Source: Stictocephala bisonia (taxonomy: Eukaryota; Arthropoda; Insecta; Hemiptera; Membracidae). Taken from it: a stretch of DNA of 64,000 nt. The notes under the pieces were generated by a model. The model worked only from the letters and a program-made list of their open reading frames with translations. It was not told where the DNA came from and did no database searches. The position numbers and the translations under genes were made by a program. The stretch covers positions 26,521 to 90,520 of the forward strand of contig JAQJVL010002590.1 in assembly GCA_035578905.1 (NCBI GenBank), in the 5' to 3' direction. Shown here one piece after another: positions 24,214 to 33,739 of the stretch; within the stretch, counting starts at the first letter, position 1; every line of letters begins with the position of its first letter.

Positions 24214-24722
24214 GCGTCAATACCACCGTACGTCTATGGGTGGGCGGGTGGGTCAATACAACCGTACGTCTATGGGTAGGCGGTGGGTCAATACCTACCA
24301 TACGAGTATGGGTGGGCGGGTGGGTCAATACCAACTGTACGTGTTATGGTTGGGCGGGTGGGTCAATACCACCGTTACATGTACGGGTGGGTGGGGTCTA
24401 AGTGACATGTACGGTGTACGGGTGGGTGGGTCGGTCAATACCACTGTACATGTACGGGTGGGCCGGTGGGTCAATACCACTGTACGTGTATGGGTGGGCG
24501 GGTGGGTGTATGGGTGTTAAAATTATAAACGCACCTGAAGAAATGTTGTAAGAATTTTAGCAAACCTACAAGTTTTGATTTTGAGGTATAACCCGCCCAC
24601 CCATACTCGTACGGTGGTATTGACCCACCCGCCTACCCATAGACGTACGGTGGTATTGACCCAGCCGCCCACCCATACACGTACGGTGGTATTGACCCAC
24701 CCGCCCACCCCATACACGTACG
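24214..24722. repeat. Inverted minisatellite hairpin inside the LINE
   Basis: Units of about 35 bases built on TGGGTGGGCGGGTGGGTCAA and TACCACCGTACGTGTA run forward at about 24222-24515 and inverted at about 24588-24722, with a 72-base AT-rich spacer. It falls between the endonuclease and reverse transcriptase frames of the LINE, which are otherwise joinable. The same motif occurs at 51195-51372. Confidence 0.8.
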
Positions 24723-25500
24723 TTGAGACATTTTAGTGTTGAGATTCTTGATATCTTCTCTTAGTTGATAAAAATTGCATTTGTGGTAGTTAGGACAGTA
24801 TCTCAACTGAGAAGAGGTATTCTCTTTTGGAAGAGTGAGGTCAAAATCCAATGCGGGATGATAAGTGTCCTCCTTAACTAGAGGCTCATTAGATTGACGC
24901 ACTACACAGGGTAAGTTTGTATATAGCAGATCTAGCTGGGAACCATGGTCATTTGATACTTCGTTTAATTGTTTTAATGAAAGTGTAGTGACCATATCAT
25001 CAATTAAACTTGCCGAAAAATCAGGGCTGGTAGCGCTGTTGAGGTTAAAGTCTCCAATGAGGACAAAATCATAATCATCAGCAACCTGATGGTACAACTG
25101 CTCCATAGTGTCACATAGGGATTGGTATTTACTAATAGGCTGATTTGGAGGTATGTATATGCAACATAAGAGAACATGACGATAATCGTATGTCAAATCT
25201 ACAGCAAATGTCTTCAGGAGGAAAGGCAATAGTAGAAACTTTCAAATTCTTATGAGAAGCTATCAAAACACCACCACCAGTAGTTTTATTGCTATTTAAC
25301 ACTGTTCTATCGCAACGAAAAACATTAAATTGTGACAGGCCCAACTCAGCATCAGTTATCCCTGAATTTAAATTGGATTCAGTAAAGAAAATTAGATCAA
25401 TATCTCTTAGGTTTACGTTAAGCAATAAATCCGTTAATTTAGAACGCAAACCATTAACATTCTGGTAATAACCCCTGAGTAAAACATTGCCGTTGAGAGA
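24723..25500 (-). pseudogene. LINE endonuclease domain
   Basis: Begins YYQNVNGLRSK, the usual start of an apurinic-like LINE endonuclease. TESNLN (metal-binding glutamate), GGGVLIA, GDFNL and SQLDLLYTN are visible. The final histidine block reads TYHPALDFDL in place of the more usual SDH motif. A frameshift separates two frames near 25200. Confidence 0.8.
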
Positions 25501-25557
25501 AATTAGTTTTTTTGCTTCTGGTCCGATTTGAAAATTCTTGGAATTCCACTTTTATAT

Positions 25558-25563
25558 TTTATT
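25558..25563 (-). terminator. Candidate polyadenylation signal of the host gene
   Basis: AATAAA on the minus strand, about 210 bases downstream of the stop codon of the last proposed exon and just before the LINE. Placement is plausible but untested. Confidence 0.35.
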
Positions 25564-25774
25564 GTTAAGTCCTTTTCTCCTTCACTGAGGCGGACTTCGA
25601 TTATCAATTCTGTCCTGCGTGTTATCAAGGGTAAACAAATAGGTCAACTAAAGTAGAACTTATTCTAATTTATTTTAACACAGTCTATTATAACTTTGGG
25701 AATGAAAGACTAAAAGGAACTACCATCCATTTGCATTTTTTTAATATAAAAAATTATTAGGGTAAAATTATATA

Positions 25775-25875
25775 TTACAGCTCATCATAACTGACTTTCC
25801 TGAAGGTCTTTGTTTTAGGGTCAGACTTAAGATTCTCTTGCATTTCTTGCAGAAGCCTTAACTGCTTGACCAAAC
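25775..25875 (-). CDS. Last exon of a host coiled-coil gene
   Basis: Minus strand. The acceptor TTGCTATTTTACAG is followed by an open frame LVKQLRLLQEMQENL ... TFRKVSYDEL and a TAA stop at 25777-25775. The exon begins with two bases (GT) that complete a split codon, exactly the phase left by the upstream exon 46032-45900. The protein is rich in Q, E, K and L, as in a coiled coil. It has no stops or TE character. I do not recognise the protein. Intron upstream is about 20 kb and full of transposons. Confidence 0.6.
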
Positions 25876-26370
25876 CTGTAAAATAGCAAATCTGATTCAA
25901 TCATAGAATTAAATTGTATAGTTGATTACAATATGCAAGGTAGAAAAAATATAGAATCGCTTTGACAACTTTTTTATGACTTCACTTGTAAAAGTGAAAT
26001 CTTATACATGATCATGGTTACAAAGAACATACTTTTTGACACCATTAGCAACATTTCATCTTTTAAGGGGGATGGCCCACGAAGAGTTAAACGAAAATCT
26101 TCTACGTAAGCCTAGGCCAAGTTTGGTATCAAATGAAAGGTCTATTAAAGAGAAATTAATTGCTTCAAACTGGATTTTGAAAGACCTTTAAAATGAGGTA
26201 TAACACAACCTATGTTTACATTTGAAACACAACCTGATAAATTTAGATAAGTTTTATTATTTAGAACTACAAAATTTAGTGTGTTACAGAATATTTTTAT
26301 ATCTTATAAAACACTTTTAGATTGTATTCATCTGTTGAAGGTAACCTAATCTATTCATTTGTTTATAATT
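25876..26370. other. Intronic, no gene seen
   Basis: AT-rich. A block near 26066-26110 (GGGGGATGGCCCACGAAGAG) loosely resembles part of the palindromic element at 31767-40482. Confidence 0.5.
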
Positions 26371-26643
26371 GGTCGGTAGCGTAGTTGGTTCAATCCCAGC
26401 TTCATTTGCTAACGGTTCTCAGTTCGATCCCAATCAGAGTCAATACATTTTGAGAAGGATCAGCTGATAACCACCGGCTGTTCATTTGTCATTGGGCTAT
26501 TAATTAATGACACTTTCTAAGGAATAGTCGGCCTTAGTTTGTAACAATGACTACATTCGCTCATCTACACTCATCACACTCATTCGAAATCCATATTCGC
26601 CCATATCTTGACGATCAGCGTCTTATGAATAAATAAATAAATA
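26371..26643 (+). mobile_element. tRNA-derived SINE
   Basis: Starts GGTCGGTAGCGTAGTTGG, which includes a box A-like sequence (26377-26388). A box B-like sequence, AGTTCGATCCC, is at 26421-26431. A non-tRNA body follows, ending in an (AATA)n tail at 26628-26643. The body and tail recur at 11810-11993. RNA polymerase III transcription from the internal boxes is inferred from family knowledge. Confidence 0.75.
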
Positions 26644-26937
26644 TTACTTGGTCTTATCATTGTATATGATGTTAATGAATAATGTTACAATATATTTCTT
26701 GACACTATTCATGTAATTAATGTTGCATAGATGAATAAAGAGAATTTGAATTTGAACCTATGTTTCAAATATAAATATACTGTACCATAAATGTATGTTT
26801 CAAAATTGAACAAAACCAAGTGTCATAGTGGGGCAGTGTTGAAAATAATTTCTTTGAATTCTTTTGGGTCGAAAATGTAGGATTACAGTTGGAAGAAATA
26901 TTCCATTTAAATTCATTTGGTCGGTACATGTAGCCTC

Positions 26938-28027
26938 CAGTGGTCTGAAATGAAGAGGTTGCTATATTTGAATTAAAATGGTAGACATTTCGAACACGCT
27001 ACAGATTCGATACTCTATGAAAGAAAAAGCTGTTTTTGCCATTAGAAATTAATCAGCTTCTTTTATGAACCCATAACAATGAGACAATGCAGTAATAAAA
27101 ATACCTATTTGCCATCTAGTTATGTTTTGTGTCTCATCTTACAATAAATTTTTCAATTGAACGAAAAGTGAAATGCTGTTCCTGGGCTATTACCTTTGGA
27201 AATTAATATGAACAGATTAGGCATTTTAAAAAAAACCTATACAGATATAGTTTCTCTTTCAAGGACATCAGTTCATAAATAGAAGACTACTTTACTAGAA
27301 CCTGGATAAATTAAAAAAGATAGCACGGATCTTCTAACATAGAAAATGAAGAGATTGCATGCGATTCTTAATTGAAATCTCTAAACAGGCACAATTCAAT
27401 CAGAAAAGTTGCATCTGCTACTGAGATAAGTCTTTAATTCAAAGGTAAGCCAGGAAAAACAAAATAAAACATTATAAAACGCATTTAGTTGATGGATTGT
27501 TTGAAGATGACCCTGACAGATGAGTGGAATTTTGTTTGGAGATAATTGAAAAGTCATGTGGCATGAATGAATTGCATTTTCAGATGAAGCTACATTTTAG
27601 TGAACGGGATCTGTAAACAGACATGATTGTCATTATTATAACTTACAAAATCCATTTACCTTACAAGAGAAAACTTGAAATCAAATGGCTACTGTCACCA
27701 AGGATGTTGTTTGATCATATGACATATTCCATCAGACCATAACTGGAGACAGATACCCATCAATTTTAAATAATCACATAGTTCCTCATCTTTCTGAGCC
27801 AGAAATTTCGATACCTCAGCAATTTTTCAAAAATTCTTATAACTCATTTTTGTTTCCTTGACACCAGTGCATAGCTACTGATGGAAGCCAGTTCAGATAA
27901 GGGTGATGAAACAAATTGTGTTAAATTTTGTACATATCTATTTATTATAACTGTAGGACATCCAGTTGGTATGTTCAAAATGTCTGACATTTTAATTAAA
28001 TATAGCAACCTCTTCGTGGAACGCCTG
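26938..28027 (+). mobile_element. Tc1/mariner-like element, internally decayed
   Basis: About 58 bases at the left end (with AAGAGGTTGCTATATTTGAA) are repeated inverted at 27968-28027 at roughly 80 percent. Between them are broken pieces of a Tc1/mariner-type transposase. A target duplication is not clear. Confidence 0.65.
27480..27800 (+). pseudogene. Tc1/mariner-like transposase fragment
   Basis: Frames show GLFEDDPDR, VEFCLEII, then FSDEATF, NRHDCHYYNLQNPF and ITGDRYPSILNNHIVPHL. This is the order of the central DDE region in insect Tc1/mariner-like transposases, with the first catalytic aspartate in SDEATF. Several stops and frameshifts. Neither the DNA-binding region nor the end of the catalytic domain is recognisable. 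Confidence 0.65.
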
Positions 28028-28560
28028 TTATTTATAATACTAAAAGAAAACTGGTTTGGAACAATTAAGTTTAATTAATAGTTGTGTTTTGTGTGTCTAC
28101 CAGTCTATTCAGTAAAAACCAACTGCATAATTCACTCATGGAAAATCACATAGATTTCATAATTCTCATATGGGTTACACACATTCAGCAACTGTAAGAA
28201 TTTATATGGTCATCTTCATTAAACAGCTATAGAAATAGAAATTAAGATTAAACTATTTTGTAATTAGGTATTTTTAAATATTCTATACTTTTACTGTCAT
28301 TCCAATGCCCACAAATACACAGTACATCTATGTTATATTTCAAAATATATACATTTAGTAGATCTACTTTTTTAATAAGGCCTTCTATGTTCTAGTTAAA
28401 AATGATTAAGTCTTTCCAATTTTCAGTTTCAATATATTTAATCACATTTATATCATTTTATTGCATATTTATATTATTTTCTTGATAAATGGGTCTATTT
28501 AATTCACTACTATCAATGACTGCTAGTAGGTTTGGCGCTGTCTGGTTGTATTCCCTAAAA
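28028..28560. other. Intronic AT-rich sequence, no gene seen
   Basis: No open frame or repeat that I can support. Confidence 0.5.
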
Positions 28561-28599
28561 GATTATGCTATCCAGATATTATAGTTGGAATTGTTTTGA

Positions 28600-28894
28600 T
28601 TATTTTGTAATCTTTATCAATAATTATATTACTAATCTTTTCAACAATATATTTCTTACCTTTAAAATTTAGATGCAGATAATGTGTAGTGTAAGAGGAA
28701 CGGAATAAGTTATTTACTGATATAAATGTTGTTAAGTATTTGCTAAATAATGTAGCTTTTAGTTGATACGAGTAATTTTGTTGTTTAAGTCAGTATAATC
28801 ATATCTCATTGGTATACCAACAATAACCTTAATGTGCTTAAGATTCTGTAAATTCTTCTTAAACTTGTTTAATATTTCTTCTTCTTTTGCTTTG

Positions 28895-28940
<46 letters not shown>

Positions 28941-30235
28941 TCCACCAAGAATTATTATATCATCATTCATTGTCATATTCTCTGCTTCATTTTCAATTCC
29001 AGTCAAAATATGTTTAATCTTTCCATTAATTACTCAACATTGAAAATACATGTACATTGTCAATTTTTGTTTTATTTTCAATTAGTTTTCTTATTTTACG
29101 ACCATCACTATCTGCAAATATTTTAATTTTTACCATTATAGTTTCCATATGAATGATTAAGTGATTCTAGAATGATTTCATGTGTTTTCTGATTGTGGCT
29201 ACATTTATCTTGTTGTGGACTAGATTTTCTTTTTCACCTGGAGTTATATCATTCAATTTTATTTTTACTTTAATAGTAGTATGAGGATGATCATGATTTT
29301 TATTAGATGATTTTATCTTCTAATTATTTTTTATGTTCTTTAAACCTGAGATATCTAGATTATTGGTGTTTTCAAAATGGTTATGATTATTGTTATTATT
29401 TCAGTTTTAGGTACATTTTTAAAGAAATTTTTGATATTTTCATGTGAGAGTGGTGAGAATGTGTTATTGCATGGAACGATAGTGTGTTCTTCTGATAATT
29501 GTTTTCTTATATTTGTTTGTTTTTAAGCATATGTTTTATTTGTTTGAATTTTCTTATTTCTTTTTGTTGTATTTGACTTAAATTTAGCGTAATTTGTATT
29601 TTAATTTTTAAAGTATTGTACTCCTCCTGATCAATATTTGATATACAACATACAAAATTTGTTTGAGAAATACCATTCTGATTTTTTAGGATAATGTTTA
29701 TTATAGATCTTGCATTGACAATGACGTGTAATCCACAATCATAGGTGTTTTGTTGCTGTAATGTTTTAACTTCATGAAATAAGAAGTCTGGATTAATATT
29801 TGTTGCTATTTTCTTTGCATGTTTACTGTTTAATCCATGTTTTCATTTCAATAGTATAACAATACTATCAAAATGAAAGAATGTGTTTTGTTTCTTATTA
29901 TAGACAATCAAACTCCAGTGTGAACCTCTGCTACTGTTTGATTTAAGGTCTTTCAAGTTGTCAATGTAATTGTTTACACAAAAAATCACATATGTAAATT
30001 TATTAAAGCATAAATGTGTTAGAATATTTAGAATATCACAGTTGGATCCATTTTTTAGAATTTGAGTGATCGAAGGCCCGACTATCAAAACATAATTTCT
30101 GTATTTTGAGATTTCTTCTTTTAAACTTTTAAAATGTGTACTTATATACTAGCCATTTAGCCACATTTCATTCTGGGAAAAAGTTAGGTTTTCTGTATGG
30201 TAATTATTTTAAATATTATTTTGTGAATGGGTTTG
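28600..30235 (-). pseudogene. Decayed C48 (SENP8/Ulp1-like) peptidase followed by an SGNH-like domain
   Basis: Minus strand. The peptidase part (30235-29507) has MWLNG (family WLND), YVLIVGPSITQ, GSHWSLIVY (catalytic His), FFHFDS (Asp) and QQQNTYDCGLHV (Gln and Cys), so all catalytic residues remain. It is broken by a TAG after WLNG and a TGA after VILLK. After a linker (NNTFSPLSHENIK) comes a second domain (about 29130-28600): IFADSDGRK (Ser block of SGNH hydrolases), NDDIIILGGK, VIVGIPMRYDYTDLNN and HYLHLNFKGKK (His block). A (TA)n tract (about 28898-28937) sits inside it. It is intronless and multiply broken, so either a processed copy or part of a mobile element. Confidence 0.7.
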
Positions 30236-30429
30236 TATTATATTTGCTATCATTTTCTTAAGATAATTTCAAGTATTTAATTTTGATTTCTAGAAGTTCT
30301 ATTTTATAGTGTGTTTGTAAATAAATTATTTTTACATTTCAACAGCTGGTAATTATTTATGATCTATTTAATTAAAAGTAATTGGATGTTGTTATATTTA
30401 TCTAACCTAACTTAAATTACTGTAGTGGT
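30236..30429. other. Short AT-rich spacer
   Basis: Nothing recognisable between the C48/SGNH remnant and the piggyBac element. Confidence 0.5.
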
Positions 30430-31454
30430 TTAACCCTGGATTCATAAGCATTCGTCTCTCAGACGACGGGAGTTTCGGGAAATTTAAGTTTTTAGTGGTT
30501 GGCGGGCCTGTCTACCCCCACCTGCTCGTCTAATCGTCCCTCCAGACATCCTATTAGTCTTGGCTATACATTTGGCCACCATTTTCCAGCAGTAGCGTAG
30601 TTGTTGTACCATAAGTTTGTTGCGTCGTATGACAGACGAAAGATTATGATTAGTGTAGGTGCTAAATTCGTCCATGTTTTGTTACAACAAAGAAAATGTT
30701 TTGGTTTCTTACAAAGCAAAGTCCAACAAAATTGTCTATTTACTTTCCAATACACACGAAAAAGGCACCATTTCTCAAGAAACTGGAAAGCCAGACATAG
30801 TTATGTTCTATAACGCAACTAAAGGTGCAGTTGATGCATTCGATCAAATGACCAGTATCATGAGTTGTAGCAGAAAGACACAGAGATGGCCCCTATGTTT
30901 TTTTATGGTATGATAAATGACACTTTAGTAAACGCATTTGTTATTTATGTACATAACATGGTGGCAAAACAAAAACAACCAGTAGTACGCCGTGAGTTTG
31001 CAAAAACATTGAGTGAAGAACTCATGTTACCATGGTTACAAGAGCGAATACAACTTCCAACTTTACAGCGTCACTTAACGACAAAAACTGAAGACTTCCT
31101 TGGTCAAAAAGCACCTACTGTTGAAGAAGAACCTCAAGGAACACAACAAAGGAAGATTTGTTCCTTCTGTCCTTCGAAAAAAAGAAGAATGACACGTTTT
31201 AAATGTTTTAAGTGTCAGCGCTTCATGTGCTTAGAACATCAGGGAAAAGTCTGTGTAAATTGCATTTAAAATTAAATAATCAAGAAAAAAAACACATAAT
31301 ATTCTTTTAAATTGATGTATTTACATGTTCTATAAGTTTTATTAAAATAACTGTTCATTTACAATTTTGTTTTATTTTTTTACCTGGAGTAGTCTGAGAG
31401 ACGAATGCTTATGAATAGTGTGACAAAAATTTAAGGTTATGAATCTAGGGTTAA
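30430..31454 (+). mobile_element. Internally deleted piggyBac element
   Basis: TTAA at both ends (30430-30433, 31451-31454). The terminal repeats are CCCTGGATTCATAA and CCCTAGATTCATAA. An inner repeat, AAGCATTCGTCTCTCAGAC, directly adjoins the left TIR but sits about 30 bases inside the right one. This asymmetry (short left spacer, long right spacer) is a known piggyBac feature. It carries only the C-terminal part of the transposase. Confidence 0.85.
30671..31269 (+). pseudogene. piggyBac transposase, C-terminal part
   Basis: Starts in the catalytic domain (SMFCYNKENVLVSYKAK), with the VYLLSNTHEKG block, ATKGAVDAFDQM (third catalytic aspartate) and RKTQRWP. A one-base frameshift near 30885 leads into FFYGMINDTLVNAF, then LPWLQER, and a cysteine-rich zinc-binding C-terminus (CSFCPSKKRR, CFKCQRFMC, CVNC). 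The first two catalytic aspartates and the N-terminus are deleted. Confidence 0.85.
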
Positions 31455-31874
31455 TTGAGCTTATAATTAAATTGAAACGGCAATAAGATGAAAACCTTTA
31501 TACAGAATAAATGAAGTTGAAGTCTTGAACTTTCCTGTTTTGATCTTCAGTATAAAATATTAACATTTTTAACTAAAATCACTTAAAATCACAGAGTTGA
31601 AATTAGAGCTTTTTCAACCAGTTATATCACAGCTACTATTTTACAGTTGAAAAGGTATATGAGAACATAAATACGATTAAAACTAGCTTAACTTATGATA
31701 TTTACAGTATGAATACTAAAATCTTAAAATTAGCTTCTGTTGATATATGTGAAGTACTTACATGCTTACACAGGGTGTTCCAAAAGTCTGAAGACGGTTG
31801 AATATTGATTAAACCGTTACAGAAAAAGGTACAAAACTTTGCACATTGCTGCTGGAAATAAAAAGCTATTTTAC

Positions 31875-32095
31875 TGACTAAACAATTAGCCTGTACACGT
31901 GGCAATATTGCTACTAACCATATTAATAACAAATATTACATTAATAAACATTAGCTAATAGTAATAATAGACATTTAACACTTATTCAAGACAACTGCTT
32001 GAGTAGGCTAATGTTATCATAAAAGAGCTCCCTCTTCACTCCTTACCTATGTCCATCTGTCACTGGATGTGAGCACAGACTAATTATTCAGTCAG
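31875..32095. mobile_element. 221-base MITE
   Basis: The ends TGACTAAACAATTAG and CTAATTATTCAGTCA are imperfect inverted repeats, flanked by TAC on both sides (31872-31874, 32096-32098). The undisrupted inverted arm at about 40383 reads straight through TTTTACCATG, which defines the empty site. Confidence 0.75.
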
Positions 32096-32172
32096 TACCA
32101 TGTATTTAGTGATCCACTACCTTCATAGGGGGACGGCCCACTAGGAGTCAGAAGAAAATCTTAAATGTAAGC

Positions 32173-32975
32173 TGTCGTATAGAATTATTTTATAATTTAA
32201 ACTGTCAGCTGTTCTTTAAAAAACAATAATTCATTATTGACATTTTGCTAATGCTTTTTAGTTCTGTTATTTGTGGGTGTCGGGTAGAGAATGTTAATGT
32301 TTCTGTTCATGAACACGGAGGACCACTGCTCTTAAGGAGCAGACGGGGGAATACTCCTAAGGACGTAAATAATTAATGAGAGAGAATTGACTCACCACAG
32401 AGATTGTTTGACCACGTATCCAACAGGAGTAGTTGGAGACACTTTTGGTAATCCAGTCCACCTTCCTTTGTCACAGTTCTAAAGCACTGAAGAGTAGTCG
32501 CGGAAGTACGAGCGTTACGAAAGTCCAGAAGACCGACCACGTACCCCACAAACGAGGTTCTTGAAGGTCTGGACGAGCAGCACAGAGTTAGAGAGAGTTG
32601 CAAGAGGTAGAGTTAGAACTTAAAGAGCACACAATCACTAATTGTTGAGTTGGGAACGAGACCCGCGACCTTACACATTGAGAGACTAAGCGTGAGTGTG
32701 TGTTATGGGGCACGAAACCGTCGCCTGAGGAGTTTATTCCTGAGCACCAATGAGAGCTCGAGTTTGGGGTGGCGTGATGTTTATTCTGAGGGCAGATAAC
32801 CCTCTCTCTCTCTTGGCTTTAGTGAACATGGGAAATTCCAAAATCAAATCTTATAACTACAGAAAATATCAACTATGTACAATCATCTTATTACCTAACA
32901 GTGGGTTATGTTAGTTAAAACTGTAAAATAAAATATCTGGACTTGTATTTGCATAATTATTCAAATAATAACACA
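32173..32975 (+). repeat. Gypsy 5' LTR, split by a solo LTR
   Basis: 32173-32277 plus 32901-32975 together equal the 3' LTR (38951-39124) with several mismatches. The break holds another element (32278-32900). Confidence 0.8.
32278..32900. mobile_element. Solo LTR, 623 bases
   Basis: Begins TGTCGGGTAG, ends CCTAACA, and is flanked by a perfect 5-base duplication GTGGG (32273-32277, 32901-32905). The 3' LTR of the gypsy host gives the undisrupted site. TG...CA ends and a 5-base duplication fit an LTR left by recombination between two LTRs. Its parent element is not in the window. Confidence 0.8.
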
Positions 32976-32990
32976 TGGCGCAGTCATGCA
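32976..32990 (+). promoter_or_regulatory. Gypsy primer-binding site
   Basis: TGGCGCAGTC immediately after the 5' LTR matches the CCA-ending 3' tail of a tRNA; serine tRNA is likely because related insect gypsy elements use it. The identity is from memory. Confidence 0.55.
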
Positions 32991-33001
32991 ATTGAAGAAA
33001 T

Positions 33002-33739
33002 ATGGAATATAATAAACCAGAAACATTGAAGTTACATGGAAATATATCAGAGAATTTTGTGAATTTTAAAGAAAATGTAATATTATTTATGAAGGTACAG
33101 AAACTACGAAGAAGTCTCAGAATGTTCAAGTTGCTAGACTAAAAAATTAGACTTATTAGTCCAGATGCATTGCGAGTCTATAAATCACTAACCAAGGATG
33201 GTAATGAAACAGTGGACAGGTTACTCAAAGCATTGGAACAATATTGCATAGCAAAGCGAAATGAAATAATTGAAATCTATAAATTCTTTAATCGGAAAAA
33301 AAACAAAGATGAGTCATTTGACAAATTTTACACTGATCTACAATCATCGGTACAAAATTGTAAATTTGAAAACCAAACAGACAAGTTACTAAGAGCTCAA
33401 ATTGTGTTTGGCATCAACTGTATGCAAACTCAAAAACAACTTCTAAAAGATGACTTAACTTTCAGTTAACTTAAAAAAACCGTTGATTTATGTAAGACAG
33501 AAGAAATTTCAAAATAAAACTTTAATTCAATTACAGGAAATCAAACAAAAGACATCTATACAATAAGAAAACCTATAGAAAAACAAGAAGATGAAACAAA
33601 CATGGTTGAAGAATCCATGCGAAGAGTACATTTTAGACAAGAAAATGCAACGGTGAATGAAGAATTCACATATAAACGTTGTGGCAGAAAACATGCTAAT
33701 GGAAAATTAGAACTTAATTGTTCATCACACTGTAAATAG
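33002..33739 (+). pseudogene. Gypsy gag
   Basis: Starts MEYNKPETLKLHG, with NFVNFKENVILFM and, after a frameshift, SPDALRVYKSL, YCIAKRNEIIE and FYTDLQSSVQNC. A degenerate zinc knuckle (YKRCGRKHANGK) lies near the end. Several stops and shifts. The frame runs into the LINE insertion at about 33736. Confidence 0.75.

Larger units (their letters stand above)
22027..25545 (-). mobile_element. Jockey-like LINE, nearly full ORF2
   Basis: Reads right to left: endonuclease (25500-24723), reverse transcriptase (24213-22450) and C-terminal segment (22452-22207), with an AATAAA-type tail at about 22027-22050. It is split by a 0.5-kb inverted minisatellite at 24214-24722. No ORF1 is visible, so the 5' end is probably truncated. 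It lies just downstream of the last exon of the proposed host gene. Confidence 0.85.

Noticed and set aside
26371..26445. tRNA gene
   Set aside because: Box A and box B are present, but no full cloverleaf is evident and the sequence continues into a repeated body with an (AATA)n tail, as in a SINE.
28887..29126. Open frames reading IYIYIY (also at 51802 and 63685)
   Set aside because: They read through (TA)n microsatellites.
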